Below are positions 9,021-17,739 of a DNA stretch of 64,000 nucleotides, piece by piece. The stretch is from Halopenitus malekzadehii (GTDB taxonomy: Archaea; Halobacteriota; Halobacteria; Halobacteriales; Haloferacaceae). The DNA lies in assembly GCF_900108505.1 (NCBI RefSeq), contig NZ_FNWU01000007.1, positions 34,087 to 98,086 on the forward strand. Reading direction: 5' to 3'. Within the stretch, counting starts at the first letter, position 1; each line of letters starts with the position of its first letter. The notes below the pieces were generated by a model. The model was not told where the DNA came from. It was given only the letters and a program-made list of their open reading frames with translations, and did no database searches. Position numbers and translations under genes: made by a program.

Positions 9021-9461
9021 TCACTCTCCAAGTCTGCTGTACTCCCGGAGCTGTTCCCGGAGGCCGTCTTCCTCGACTGGAGGATCGAACTCTCCCTCGT
9101 TCTCTCGTGCCCACTCCGTCAGCTCCCCGACGTCTTCGTCGAAGTGCCGGCGTAACGCTTTGATCGTGCGGTACCGCTCCGTGAGACCTGTGTGGTCGAG
9201 GTAGAGGCGGAGCTTTGCGCCCGCCTCGGTCAGGCGGTATGCGTGGGAGGTGCCGCGCCCCTCGATTTCTCGGCGCTCGTACAGTCCGAGTTCCTCGCCC
9301 TCCCGCAGGCGGGTCGAGACCGTCGACCGGCTGACCGTCGATTCCTCCACTAACCGTGTGAACTGGCTCCCGTTTGGTTCGATTTCACAGAGCAGTTCGA
9401 CCGCGCCCTTGGCCTCGAGGTAGGCCGACAGGGGTGCGTCCGAGCCGTCTTCACCACTCAT
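9021..9461 (-). CDS. Winged-helix regulator, convergent with the metal ATPase
   Basis: A 146-residue protein starting at MSGEDGSD. Residues 12-80 form a winged helix (SAYLEAKGAVELLCEI, then TVSRSTVSTRLREGEELGLYERR and a GRGTSHAYRLT wing), followed by a helical C-terminus. This resembles haloarchaeal HxlR/PadR-like or ArsR-like repressors. The start is supported by a TATA-like tract about 26 bp upstream, giving a leaderless message. Its gene runs toward the ATPase with only 9 bp between the stop codons. The target is unknown. Confidence 0.75.
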   Translation of the reverse strand: MSGEDGSDAPLSAYLEAKGAVELLCEIEPNGSQFTRLVEESTVSRSTVSTRLREGEELGLYERREIEGRGTSHAYRLTEAGAKLRLYLDHTGLTERYRTIKALRRHFDEDVGELTEWARENEGEFDPPVEEDGLREQLREYSRLGE

Positions 9462-9480
9462 GGCACCAATAGTACAGTAC

Positions 9481-9494
9481 ATACTATACTAATA
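9481..9494 (-). promoter_or_regulatory. TATA-like element of the winged-helix gene
   Basis: Read on the minus strand the tract is TATTAGTATAGTAT, centred about 26 bp before the start codon at 9461. A repeated GTAC/GTACTGTAC motif lies between it and the start and may be an autoregulatory site. Confidence 0.4.
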
Positions 9495-9741
9495 CTTGGG
9501 GATTGTGCCGCCGCTGAACGGTGCAGAGCGGATAGAATACCGACACGCGTTTACGCGTCCCTCCACTTCACAGGCATCAGTCACCGACGGGGTCTGCTTC
9601 CCGGAAACACGGAAACGACACGCCCTCAGTTTAGTACAAATCATACCATTGATCGGCAAAATGATGCTCGCGAACGCGGCGGACGCGGCGACAGCCGACC
9701 CGAGGAGACACCGAGTCGTCACCGTCTCGAACCCTCCATAG

Positions 9742-11649
9742 ATGCCGCTGGACGACTCCCTCCGAGACGCCGTGAACGACGTGCGGCTGCAGGCGGAGGA
9801 ACTCTTCCCCGAACACGGCAATCTCACGTACGTCATCGGAAAGATCGTCCTCCCGACCCACCTCCTCGCGGACGGACACGACCACCAGACCAACACCCCC
9901 TTCGACTTCGAGGGGATGCTCAAACTGGCCATCTACAGGCGCGTGACCGGGATGAGTCAGGAGGCCATCTCCGACCAGCTCGAAAGCTGGCCCTACCTCC
10001 AGCAGCGGTTCGGCTTGGACGGTGCCCCGTCGCAGGAGACCATCTCCTACACGAAGCGACACCGGTTCGAGGATCTGGACACGCGCCATTTCCTGCGGGC
10101 GGTCGCCGACGAGTTTGCCGAGTTGACCGAGGAACACGACTCCACGTACAGCCCCGACCAGCCGCCAGACAGCGATCCGTCACCGGAGGAGGTCGCGGCG
10201 AGCGGCGAGCCGATTCACCACTACGTGGATCGGCACGCCAAGCACGTCATCACCGGGGCGCAAAACGAGGTCTGGCCGGTGCTTGACACCGGCCGCGCCG
10301 ACAACACCAAGCACGCCGACAGGCGGGTGTGGGAACACCAGACCGCGATGAGCCTCTCGAAACGCGCGGGGACGCACAGCGTGTTCCGGACGTTCAACAA
10401 GTTCCGCCGGGACGCACTCCACCACGACACCCACCTGTACGCAGTCCAGATGCTCGGCCTCCCCGACGATCACGACTACGACCTCTCCGAGTACCCCGGA
10501 GCCCGCCTCCCCACGCCCGACTGGCGAGACGTCGCCTCCTCTGTCACGAACCAGTTCAACGCCGCCGTCGACAGGCAGATGGCCAACATCGCGCCGACCG
10601 CGCTGTTCACAGAGCCGGTGGTGGCCGCCCTCGACACGACCCACGACCCGTTCAACGTCTCCCCGTGGAAGGACGAAGAGGACATCGAGCCGGAGGACGA
10701 CCGGATCGCGGTCGGCAGAGACACGGGAAGGACGAAGGTGCCAAAGGACGACTACCCCGAGATGGTGAACGGCGGCGAGGACAGCCACACCTACCAGTAC
10801 GAGTACGCGACGCTCACGGTCGTCGGTCGGAACGCACCCATCGTGCTGGCGGTCGAACCCGTCCGTCACGACTCGACGTGGGAAGGGGAGGAGGGGGAGA
10901 CCGTCAGCTGGGCCGAAGTGGTCGACCGCTTGCTCACACAGGCGCGGAAGCACGTCGACATCCAGCTCGTGATGGCCGACCGGGCGTTCGACGGACACGC
11001 CGTCGGCCACGTCATCGACCAGTACCACGGCGTGAACTACCTGATTCCCAAAAAGAAGAACGCGACCGTCGGGGGCGAGAACGTCGCCGACAAGTTGGGC
11101 GACGTGAAGGAAGACATGACGCTGCGGAGTCGCGTCGAACGGGACGCGTCCCTGTACCTGACCTCGGACACCCCGTACGTGGACGTGGCGGACGACCCGA
11201 CCGTGGGCGAGGACGGCTACAGCCACGACGCGAGCTTTCTGTACGTGCCGGCGGAGGACGAGGACTGGGCCGTGGACGAGGACAACGAGTACGCCGTGTT
11301 CGTGACGAACGCGGACGACGTGTCGCCGATGGAGGCCATCGGGCTCTCTGACGAGTACTCCAAGCGGTGGGACATCGAAATCGAGTACAAGATGGTCAAG
11401 CCGCTGCTGCCGTCGATCCGGTCGACGGACTACCGGATGCGGTTCTTCACGTTCGCGTACAGCCTGCTGCTGTACAATCTGTGGCGGATGGTGGATCACT
11501 CGCTGAAGACGTTGGTGTCGGAGGTGTACGACGAGTACGGCCGAGGGCCGCACGAGGAGCGGTTGGATCCGTTGCTGACGCTGGCCGACCTCCACATGAC
11601 CGTGGTGGCGTTGATGCTGTTGCCGGACGGGGTCGACCCGCCGTTCTGA
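9742..11649 (+). CDS. IS4-superfamily DDE transposase
   Basis: A 635-residue transposase. The N-terminal domain has an HTH-like region (GMSQEAISDQLESWPYLQQRFGL). The RNase H-like catalytic core shows the first Asp in ALDTTHDP (near 292), the second in MADRAFDGH (near 412) and the Glu in RWDIEIEYKMVKPLLPSIRS (near 540). The C-terminal FFTFAYSLLLYNLWR stretch is typical of haloarchaeal IS4-type enzymes. The frame is intact, so the element may be active. I could not identify convincing terminal inverted repeats or a target duplication by eye, so only the gene is annotated. Confidence 0.85.
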   Translation: MPLDDSLRDAVNDVRLQAEELFPEHGNLTYVIGKIVLPTHLLADGHDHQTNTPFDFEGMLKLAIYRRVTGMSQEAISDQLESWPYLQQRFGLDGAPSQETISYTKRHRFEDLDTRHFLRAVADEFAELTEEHDSTYSPDQPPDSDPSPEEVAASGEPIHHYVDRHAKHVITGAQNEVWPVLDTGRADNTKHADRRVWEHQTAMSLSKRAGTHSVFRTFNKFRRDALHHDTHLYAVQMLGLPDDHDYDLSEYPGARLPTPDWRDVASSVTNQFNAAVDRQMANIAPTALFTEPVVAALDTTHDPFNVSPWKDEEDIEPEDDRIAVGRDTGRTKVPKDDYPEMVNGGEDSHTYQYEYATLTVVGRNAPIVLAVEPVRHDSTWEGEEGETVSWAEVVDRLLTQARKHVDIQLVMADRAFDGHAVGHVIDQYHGVNYLIPKKKNATVGGENVADKLGDVKEDMTLRSRVERDASLYLTSDTPYVDVADDPTVGEDGYSHDASFLYVPAEDEDWAVDEDNEYAVFVTNADDVSPMEAIGLSDEYSKRWDIEIEYKMVKPLLPSIRSTDYRMRFFTFAYSLLLYNLWRMVDHSLKTLVSEVYDEYGRGPHEERLDPLLTLADLHMTVVALMLLPDGVDPPF

Positions 11650-12041
11650 CGGGGGCAACTTTCTAGTAATTATTCTGACCGATTAGCGACTCGTAGCTCT
11701 GCCACACTCCGTTTTCGCCGGTATTTATCGGAAAGAGTATGTTTTCGTCGGTGGTGGCCGGAGCAAGTCCCGACTGACCTCCCAAATACCGATTCACCCC
11801 CGATAATCGGTTGATTCGGTTGGTAGCTACCCCTACTTTCCGAAACTATGGGGGAGTTGAGACTACAACGGTTTTAGAGGGACTGTGATGCGTGGTTTCG
11901 GACGAATAGATGAGCAGAAACTGATTCAGATCGCTTTCTGACCGAGCGTTATTGTTGGATAGTCAACTAAGCCAGCGTGTTTCCGAGACCGTGGGTAGTG
12001 TAGCCACTCAGACGCCATGCTACCACGGGTAGAGGGCCTTA
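11650..12041. other. 392-base stretch between transposase genes
   Basis: No coding frame is supported. It should contain the right end of the IS whose transposase ends at 11649, and possibly an end of the transposase remnant that follows. GTGGGTAGTGTAGC near 11992 is roughly mirrored by GCTACCAC near 12019, a possible degenerate inverted repeat. Confidence 0.35.
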
Positions 12042-12335
12042 CTATCCGATTCCGGTTTCCTTCTTCAGCAGCGTCAGCGTATTGTCGGCTGTTACGATCG
12101 GCGAATGTTCGTACTCACCAGTCAACTGTACCTGCACGAGTAGATCGACCGCTCGCCAGATCGAGTACAGGAGACAGGCGAACGCGAAGTAGAAGAATCG
12201 CAGTCCAAAATGCTTCGAGGTCGTCGCACCCATGAACCGCTTGATCGACTTGTACCCACTCTCGATCTCCCATCTGTACCCGTACTCTGTGAGATGCCCG
12301 GTTCCCGTATTCGTCATGAACAGGGGCCCACATAT
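12042..12335 (-). pseudogene. C-terminal remnant of an ISH3-like transposase
   Basis: The minus-strand frame encodes YRWEIESGYKSIKRFM followed by LRFFYFAFACLLYSIWRAVDLLVQVQ, the typical C-terminal third of ISH3/IS4-type transposases with the catalytic Glu. The conserved match begins abruptly after TEYG. The upstream part of the open frame (to 12479) does not look like a transposase, and the first two catalytic Asp motifs are missing. This is therefore a truncated, inactive copy, probably left by an old insertion and deletion. Confidence 0.7.
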
Positions 12336-12539
12336 CGCTCTACTCGCGGAAGTACTCACCAGCTGCCAAGAATACCGTGCGAGATATGTGGGTGAATTCA
12401 TCAGTGGGGTCAGACCATATTCTGCGACCATTTCAACGACTATGCCCTCTGGAATCACGAATCCATCTTGTTCTTCCACATTCAGTGAACTTATTACATA
12501 CGTGAGGCTCTGAAGAGCGCTACCCTCGATTCACCACAG

Positions 12540-12551
12540 AGATAATATATG
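12540..12551 (+). promoter_or_regulatory. TATA-like element before the 523-residue repeat protein
   Basis: AGATAATATATG lies 20-31 bp before the ATG at 12571. This spacing supports that ATG over the upstream in-frame TTG at 12553 and suggests a leaderless transcript. Confidence 0.45.
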
Positions 12552-12570
12552 ATTGCCTGAAAATAAGGCT

Positions 12571-14142
12571 ATGCGAAATGACGACCCAGATGAAGTTGGC
12601 AACACAGTCTACCAACTTCTAACAAAATTCGACCACACATCACTTACTTATTTAATTGAAAATCTGTGTCAACTTCAAGGGCTAGTGACGGAAATGACAA
12701 AAGGAGACCCATCTACAGGCGGAGACTTAGTCGTCCGTAACGTGCTCCCATACCCTCAGTCGATTATTATTTCAAATCAAATTGATACACGAGTTGATGA
12801 AGCGTCGCTGCAGGACCTACTCGCAGAGTCTACACAGAACTACGAGACAAAGTATACTGTGGTCACTACACAGCAGCCTACTGAGAGTGCGCTTGCTTTT
12901 GCGAGCGACCACGATATTGGGATAATTGGTGTTGGGGATCTTGTCGAAGTGGTTCTCACACAGGGTGCAATTGAGTTGGTTGTCGAGTATGCTAAGGAAG
13001 ATGACCATATCGTATCGACGCACGAAGACCTGCTTTTGGCGCTTGATGATGTTTCACAGGGATTTACTGACGAACAAGGTCCAGAAGAGACAGCCACTGG
13101 TGAAGAGTCGGCTAAACGCCCCCGAAATCGTCCGATTTCGGAGAATGACCGGCTAAGCCTTGGTCTGGTCGGCTATGATATGTACGCGCCAGATGGCACT
13201 GTCGAGGGAGTGCTGATTGCCGTCAAACTTACAGCCAAGGAAGAAACCGAGATCAACGCATCAGCGTTCTCGCTTACATTCGCTGACGGAACAACCGTAG
13301 AAACCATCAGTGAAGCAGAATCGCCGCTGGTCAGCAAACTAGAGGGTATACTTCAGCCGGAATGGGCGGTGGGAAGTGTGTCAATCGGTGAGAACGAAAG
13401 TCGCCGATATATCCTGTATGTACCTACTACTACTGAATCACCGCCAGAGACGCTTTCATTCAAGGATCTTCAGTTACCTATGCAGCCACCGATTAGTGCA
13501 CAGACATTCCGAGGTCTTCCCGGCTCTGTCGTTGGTATTTTCAATGATATATTGGGAAGTTCACTAACAGAAGGGCACGAAGAGAGTTACGTCAGCTACG
13601 GACTCGACGACCAAACGGGCCATACGAATCGAGAAGAACAGAGTATAATGGCTCAGAACGACATTCTCAGCATTTCGCTTATCGGATATAAATATGTAGA
13701 GGATGATGAATTCAAAGGCGTTCTTGTCGGTATCGAATTGAAATCAGAGGACTATAACTTGAGAGTGACACCCGACGACTTCGAATTTCACTCTGCCGAC
13801 CAGTTCACGTATTCGGGGACAGGCCCATCGGGTGTTGACGTGACCGCAAGTATCGCAGATGAACTGCCGCAGAAGTGGCGAACAAGTAAGGCCAGTATCT
13901 CTGGTGGCGGACGAATCAACTACTTGGTGCTCTTTCCGACGGAAGAGCGACCTGATTTTTCAAAGCTCAGCTATTCCAACGAGGTTTATGACCTGGTGAA
14001 TATTCCAAATAGGGATATGAAAGAAGCGACTGGCTACGAGTGGGACGATATGATCAGTCTTGAATTACCCCTCTCCGAGGAATCTCGAATGCAATACCAC
14101 GGTGCATTGCCGGAAGCAGTCATAGACAACATACCCACATAG
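12571..14142 (+). CDS. Unknown protein: possible Mrr-like N-domain plus two repeated DUF4352-like beta domains
   Basis: A 523-residue protein, lower in GC than the metal block. The N-terminal ~150 residues end in a pattern (YTVVTTQQPTESALAFASDHD, then IGIIGVGDLVEVV) reminiscent of the C-terminal core of Mrr/PD-(D/E)XK restriction-like folds, but I do not see a clear catalytic D...ExK, so nuclease activity is unproven. Two similar beta domains follow: residues about 190-305 (NDRLSLGLVGYDMYAPDG, GVLIAVKLTA) and 360-480 (NDILSISLIGYKYVEDDE, GVLVGIELKS). They probably arose by internal duplication and resemble DUF4352/telokin-like folds. There is no signal peptide. A defence or regulatory role is possible. 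Confidence 0.5.
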   Translation: MRNDDPDEVGNTVYQLLTKFDHTSLTYLIENLCQLQGLVTEMTKGDPSTGGDLVVRNVLPYPQSIIISNQIDTRVDEASLQDLLAESTQNYETKYTVVTTQQPTESALAFASDHDIGIIGVGDLVEVVLTQGAIELVVEYAKEDDHIVSTHEDLLLALDDVSQGFTDEQGPEETATGEESAKRPRNRPISENDRLSLGLVGYDMYAPDGTVEGVLIAVKLTAKEETEINASAFSLTFADGTTVETISEAESPLVSKLEGILQPEWAVGSVSIGENESRRYILYVPTTTESPPETLSFKDLQLPMQPPISAQTFRGLPGSVVGIFNDILGSSLTEGHEESYVSYGLDDQTGHTNREEQSIMAQNDILSISLIGYKYVEDDEFKGVLVGIELKSEDYNLRVTPDDFEFHSADQFTYSGTGPSGVDVTASIADELPQKWRTSKASISGGGRINYLVLFPTEERPDFSKLSYSNEVYDLVNIPNRDMKEATGYEWDDMISLELPLSEESRMQYHGALPEAVIDNIPT

Positions 14143-14531
14143 TTACGACGAGTCGCTCCCCACTTCTAAGACCGGTAGTGGGTATTCATCTATCGGTTTA
14201 TGAAGTAACTGTTTGATTTCAGGGTCGTTCAGGGGAGATCAACTGACTGGTCTCTGGTATCGGTGTGTTATGGGTTGTTTCACCCCATATAAATTTTCAC
14301 CTGTCTTTTCTCTTTGGTGTCCGTTAGGTCCAAGAAATGTGTATTCTGCGTAAACAATTCATATTCGCTGAATGAGAATCAACCCAGTTGCGAGATACGC
14401 GATGTGTATGCAGCACGAGGTCACTCATTTTATTCATATCTGACAAATTATGTAGCAATAGCTACGCAGTCCTTCCTAGCGGGTGTTTCATACACAAAGT
14501 AGTGAATAGAATGTGTGGGTCAAATCTATCC
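14143..14531. other. AT-richer stretch without a supported gene
   Basis: Two short overlapping frames (14314-14502 and 14388-14588) show no motif and no haloarchaeal acidic composition, so they were not called. The segment looks like decayed accessory DNA. No RNA gene was recognised. Confidence 0.35.
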
Positions 14532-14852
14532 TCAGAGATTCTGAGTAGTTGTGACAGTGCAATCACCCACTCTACTATTTTGATTTAGCACCAAAAATGC
14601 CAATAGTGGCCAGCGTATTTGTTGGAATGCCACTAATGGAGCGAGATAACTTCGACGAGACGGCTCCCGGTGAAATCGTTCCCACGACGACACCGAAGGG
14701 ATGATGGGATACTTGAAGAACTCACCGGGAAAAAGCGTAATCGGTTCTATCGGGCGATCGAAGCCTTCAAAATAATCAACAAGCCGATCGACCAACTCTA
14801 GATATTTGACCTGATCAGAGCGGGCCATATGCATTGAGAAGGCCGGCCTCAA
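14532..14852 (-). CDS. Possible small or fragmentary protein, unknown
   Basis: A 106-codon frame. From the internal Met MARSDQVKYLELVDRLVDYFEG it looks like the start of a genuine soluble protein, with amphipathic helices followed by IEPITLFPGEFF. The C-terminal half is less protein-like and GC falls. It may be the 5' remnant of a longer gene truncated by rearrangement. No family was recognised. Confidence 0.25.
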   Translation of the reverse strand: MRPAFSMHMARSDQVKYLELVDRLVDYFEGFDRPIEPITLFPGEFFKYPIIPSVSSWERFHREPSRRSYLAPLVAFQQIRWPLLAFLVLNQNSRVGDCTVTTTQNL

Positions 14853-14933
14853 CTACTGTTGAGAAAGACTACGAAGACGGTTGATCGGTTGGACACCCAA
14901 ATTCCCTTTAGTCAGCCCATCATACAGCCGGTA

Positions 14934-15362
14934 ATGACAGAGATACCTAATTCACTACGCCTTCTCTATGAAACAACACTTGAAAAGCACGATGACAAGT
15001 ACACGATTTCGATCCCGAAGGAGATAGTCGACGGAAGCTCACTTACCACTGATGATGTCTACCGAGTGGCGTTGCTCGCCTCAACAAACGGAGCTCAGGA
15101 TGAAGCGGCCTCAGACCTCGCGACCAACGACAGTGATCCGGATCGCCACGACACCGGGGCACCGCCGGTAGAAGAGGGAGAAGTACGGTCAGTGACCATT
15201 GATACGCTAGGTGACCAAGGTGATGGAATCGCGAAAGTCGAACGAGGGTTCATCGTAATTGTTCCCGGGACTCAACCCGGCGATAAGGCTGACGTCGAGA
15301 TCACGGACGTGAAGAATTCGGTCGCTTTCGCCGAGCCGGTGACCGAGCCCGAGGTTAGATAA
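14934..15362 (+). CDS. TRAM-domain protein with variable N-terminal region
   Basis: About 142 residues if started at MTEIPNSLRLLYE; an in-frame upstream ATG at 14859 adds an unlikely 25 residues. The C-terminal ~60 residues form a TRAM domain (VRSVTIDTLGDQGDGIAKVERGF, then IVPGTQPGDKADVEI), a small RNA-binding OB-like barrel. Free-standing TRAM proteins are common in haloarchaea and are thought to act as RNA chaperones. The N-terminal KYTISIPKEIVDGSSLTTDDVYRVALL resembles an AbrB/SpoVT-like swapped-hairpin segment, so the protein may combine nucleic-acid contacts. An acidic linker joins the two parts. Confidence 0.75.
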   Translation: MTEIPNSLRLLYETTLEKHDDKYTISIPKEIVDGSSLTTDDVYRVALLASTNGAQDEAASDLATNDSDPDRHDTGAPPVEEGEVRSVTIDTLGDQGDGIAKVERGFIVIVPGTQPGDKADVEITDVKNSVAFAEPVTEPEVR

Positions 15363-15442
15363 CGACATCGATCCCTACGACGCCCCCGAATTCACTAGTA
15401 TCGACTGGTAAATGAATCCATTGTTTACTCCCAATATATACA

Positions 15443-15487
15443 TTCATTAGATATGTTCATTGTATGTATTCATTAGTTGTGTTCATT
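15443..15487 (+). repeat. Four 13-bp direct repeats upstream of parA (possible centromere/operator)
   Basis: The core TTCATT occurs at 15443, 15456, 15469 and 15482, exactly 13 bp apart. Flanking bases are similar in each copy (A/GTTCATTxxxTxT). Inverted copies AATGAA follow at about 15510 and 15527, before the parA promoter. An evenly phased array immediately upstream of a ParA operon is the usual arrangement of a plasmid partition site that also autoregulates. Function is inferred from position. Confidence 0.65.
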
Positions 15488-15542
15488 GATTGTTCTAGGC
15501 ACACGATATAATGAACAACAAAGATGAATGAATACACAGAAC

Positions 15543-15548
15543 TTTAAA
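15543..15548 (+). promoter_or_regulatory. TATA-like TTTAAA of the parA operon
   Basis: TTTAAA lies 26-31 bp before the ATG at 15574. It supports that start codon and a leaderless message. The inverted AATGAA repeats lie directly upstream, where a bound partner protein would block transcription factor access. Confidence 0.5.
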
Positions 15549-15573
15549 GATGAATTGGGTCTATTACGTGAGT

Positions 15574-16449
15574 ATGCTAGCGTACTCAACGTACAGTGAA
15601 GCTGGTGGGGTAGGCAAGACGACGACGGCCGCAAACTTGGCAGTGGCACACGCACGGGCTGGTCTGAGACCGCTCGTCGTGCCGCTTGATCCCCAAGATG
15701 GGGACCTATCCCGGTTATTCGGTGTCGACACTGACCGCACGGAATCTGTCGACAACCTTGTCCGGCATATGATTCGTCGACCAAGCGGAGATTTCGACGA
15801 TCTCGTCCGGACCGTCGAAGGCGTCGATATCATTCCGGAACATAATATGCTCTCAGACCTCGCCGAGTATCTCCAGCGAGAGAAGGATCAGGCAGAGGCG
15901 ATGGGAGAGGCATTCGGAATGCACGCACAGTTACTCCGCGTTCTCCGTGAAGCCGGTGTCCCTGACAAATATGATGTGCTCATTTGTGATCCGCCAGCGA
16001 CAGAGGGACCCCACCTCTACAATGCGATCCATGCCACTCGATCACTCATAATTCCCGTTGAACCGAGCGCGAAGGGGAGAGCTGCCGTTGAAGGCCTTGA
16101 ATCGCTTGTTGCAGGTCTTGAGGATCAATTGGATGTCGAAGTTGGCGTTCTTGCTGCGGTCCCAATTGGATTCAAAAATACACGAGATCAGCGGACGATT
16201 CTGGATGAGATCGACTATCCAATTCCAGAAGTTATCGGGGAGCGTGCGTCGTTGATGGAAGGCTGTTGGATGCAGCAGTGTTCGGCATTTGAGTACGTTC
16301 GCGAACACCGAGACCGGCAGCGAGAGTACGAAATTGAGACGCTTGCACAATTCGACCGTATCGCGCGTCATATCGAACAGCAGGGAGGGATTGAAGCGCC
16401 GAATCCACCGGAACCTGGAGACCTCGAACACGAGGTGCTATCCGTATGA
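15574..16449 (+). CDS. parA: ParA-family partition ATPase
   Basis: A 291-residue ParA/MinD-type ATPase. The deviant Walker A is SEAGGVGKTTTAANLA (residues about 6-21). The switch I region is PLDPQDGDLSRLFG, Walker B is VLICDPPA (near 140), followed by SLIIPVEPS. The start at MLAYSTYSEAGG is chosen because ParA proteins begin close to the Walker A strand and a TATA box is correctly placed; an earlier in-frame ATG at 15550 would overlap the promoter. The downstream gene overlaps by 4 bp (ATGA), so the two form an operon. The role is segregation of the replicon carrying the window. Confidence 0.9.
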   Translation: MLAYSTYSEAGGVGKTTTAANLAVAHARAGLRPLVVPLDPQDGDLSRLFGVDTDRTESVDNLVRHMIRRPSGDFDDLVRTVEGVDIIPEHNMLSDLAEYLQREKDQAEAMGEAFGMHAQLLRVLREAGVPDKYDVLICDPPATEGPHLYNAIHATRSLIIPVEPSAKGRAAVEGLESLVAGLEDQLDVEVGVLAAVPIGFKNTRDQRTILDEIDYPIPEVIGERASLMEGCWMQQCSAFEYVREHRDRQREYEIETLAQFDRIARHIEQQGGIEAPNPPEPGDLEHEVLSV

Positions 16450-16847
16450 CGGGTATGAAAGAGGGTGCCGGCGAAGATCCCTTCACATCAAGCGATGAAG
16501 ATACAGATAAAACCGGTGAATCAACGTCGGCTGAAACGTCCACGAACGAGTTGGAAACCGAGACAGCTGAGTCTACCCAGTCGTCTCAACAGCAGCGATC
16601 AGTACAGATCCCGTACAAATTTCGTCGAGACGGTGTTCAAGATGGCCGTGAGCGCGTTCCATTGTTCCTCCAGAGTGAAACCAAGAGTGCCGAACGCGAC
16701 GCCCAGCGAGAACTCGAAGATCGTTTCAACGACGACGTCTCGATCACCGACCTTCGGGAAGCTCTGATGAAGGCTGGTCTGGACCATCTTGATGAGGTCG
16801 AAGCACATCTTGAAGAGTGGGGATACGGGATGACGTTCGAAGAGTAG
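16446..16847 (+). CDS. ParA partner, probable centromere-binding protein
   Basis: A 133-residue protein with a 4-bp start/stop overlap with parA. The N-terminal half is disordered and rich in Ser, Thr and Glu. The C-terminal half (VQIPYKFRRDGVQDGRERVPLFL, then helices ESKSAERDAQRELEDRF-like and DVSITDLREALMKAGLDHLDEVEAHLEEWGYGM) is compact. Position, size and operon structure match small ParB/ParG-like partner proteins, with the 13-bp array as its likely binding site. It is not a classical ParB with a CTPase domain. The DNA-binding fold is not certain from sequence alone. Confidence 0.6.
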   Translation: MTGMKEGAGEDPFTSSDEDTDKTGESTSAETSTNELETETAESTQSSQQQRSVQIPYKFRRDGVQDGRERVPLFLQSETKSAERDAQRELEDRFNDDVSITDLREALMKAGLDHLDEVEAHLEEWGYGMTFEE

Positions 16848-17304
16848 ACCAGACATAGGATGAGATTGCGTCGGGAAGAACAACCTACAAACTAGAGAGG
16901 ATGGCACATATGAGGAAGGATCCGATCTAAACTTTCTCACCGTAAAGCACGTCGTCATCGAGTTAACAAAGACCGATATCCCGAACGCCAGACCGATGTG
17001 CGCGTGAACGCCGTCCATCCTGGGTCTATCGAAAAACTCTCCTTCGAGGAAGACGGAATCACCGGGATCCCAAAGTTCGTAAGCAGATCGAGAGCTACAA
17101 CGTGGTGAAGCGGCTGAGAACACCGAAGGGCGCAAGGTGAGGCATTAGCCTGTGACGTCAGATAGTCCTTCCACCAACAGTCTACACGCCGTATTCCAGG
17201 GAGAGGTGGTGATCAATATGTGACATCCCTATAACTGAAAAAATACGTTCAGAGTGGCTACTGGCGGTATATTCAATTATATGTAGTCTCAATAATAGAG
17301 TGAA
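16848..17304. other. 457-base stretch with a possible short-chain dehydrogenase relic
   Basis: On the plus strand near 16945-17100 one frame reads YPERQTDVRVNAVHPGSIE, and VRVNAVHPG is characteristic of short-chain dehydrogenases. The match is short, has no start and is soon interrupted by a stop. It is best seen as the trace of a deleted gene. Nothing else was recognised here. Confidence 0.3.
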
Positions 17305-17712
17305 ATGGCGGAATTCCGCCGAGCAGGTGACGAACGGGTCAACGTCTTCGTCGTCGACGATGTCCATCTCTTCAAGCATTTCTTCGATGACGACGAGGTA
17401 TTCGATCGGCTGAAGCAGTACTACAACAACCACCAGTATCGGTTCGAAGTTCCTGCGAACGAGTTTGAAGAACTCCGGGAATTTCTCGAGGAGCACGGAT
17501 ATGGACTCGTGGACGTCGACGTGACCGAGGAGTTCGTCGTGGTGGTGAAGAAATATACCGATCATCCAGACAATATCTTCAAAGAATCCGTCGTCCAGCG
17601 GACAATCAATGGCTACAACTGTTTTCTAATGACCGATCAGTCGGCTGTCGAAAACGCAGTCCAACAAGGGGCCATTCGACTAACGCAAACAGATCTAGCG
17701 AACCCGTTTTGA
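17305..17712 (+). CDS. Conserved-looking small haloarchaeal protein, unknown function
   Basis: A 135-residue acidic soluble protein with alternating beta strands and helices (ERVNVFVVDDVHLFKHFF, NEFEELREFLEEHGYGLVDVDV, then EFVVVVKKYTDHP). The internal segment EELREFLEEHGYGL resembles the C-terminal EAHLEEWGYGM segment of the ParA partner at 16446, which hints that the two share a small fold. It ends 28 bp before the stop of the convergent helicase gene. A plasmid-maintenance role is possible but unproven. Confidence 0.6.
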   Translation: MAEFRRAGDERVNVFVVDDVHLFKHFFDDDEVFDRLKQYYNNHQYRFEVPANEFEELREFLEEHGYGLVDVDVTEEFVVVVKKYTDHPDNIFKESVVQRTINGYNCFLMTDQSAVENAVQQGAIRLTQTDLANPF

Positions 17713-17739
17713 AGGAACACTATCGTGCCAGACGACTGT

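Noticed and set aside
9483..11900. Terminal inverted repeats of the IS4-type element
   Set aside because: I compared the flanks by eye and found no convincing pair, so no element boundaries are given.
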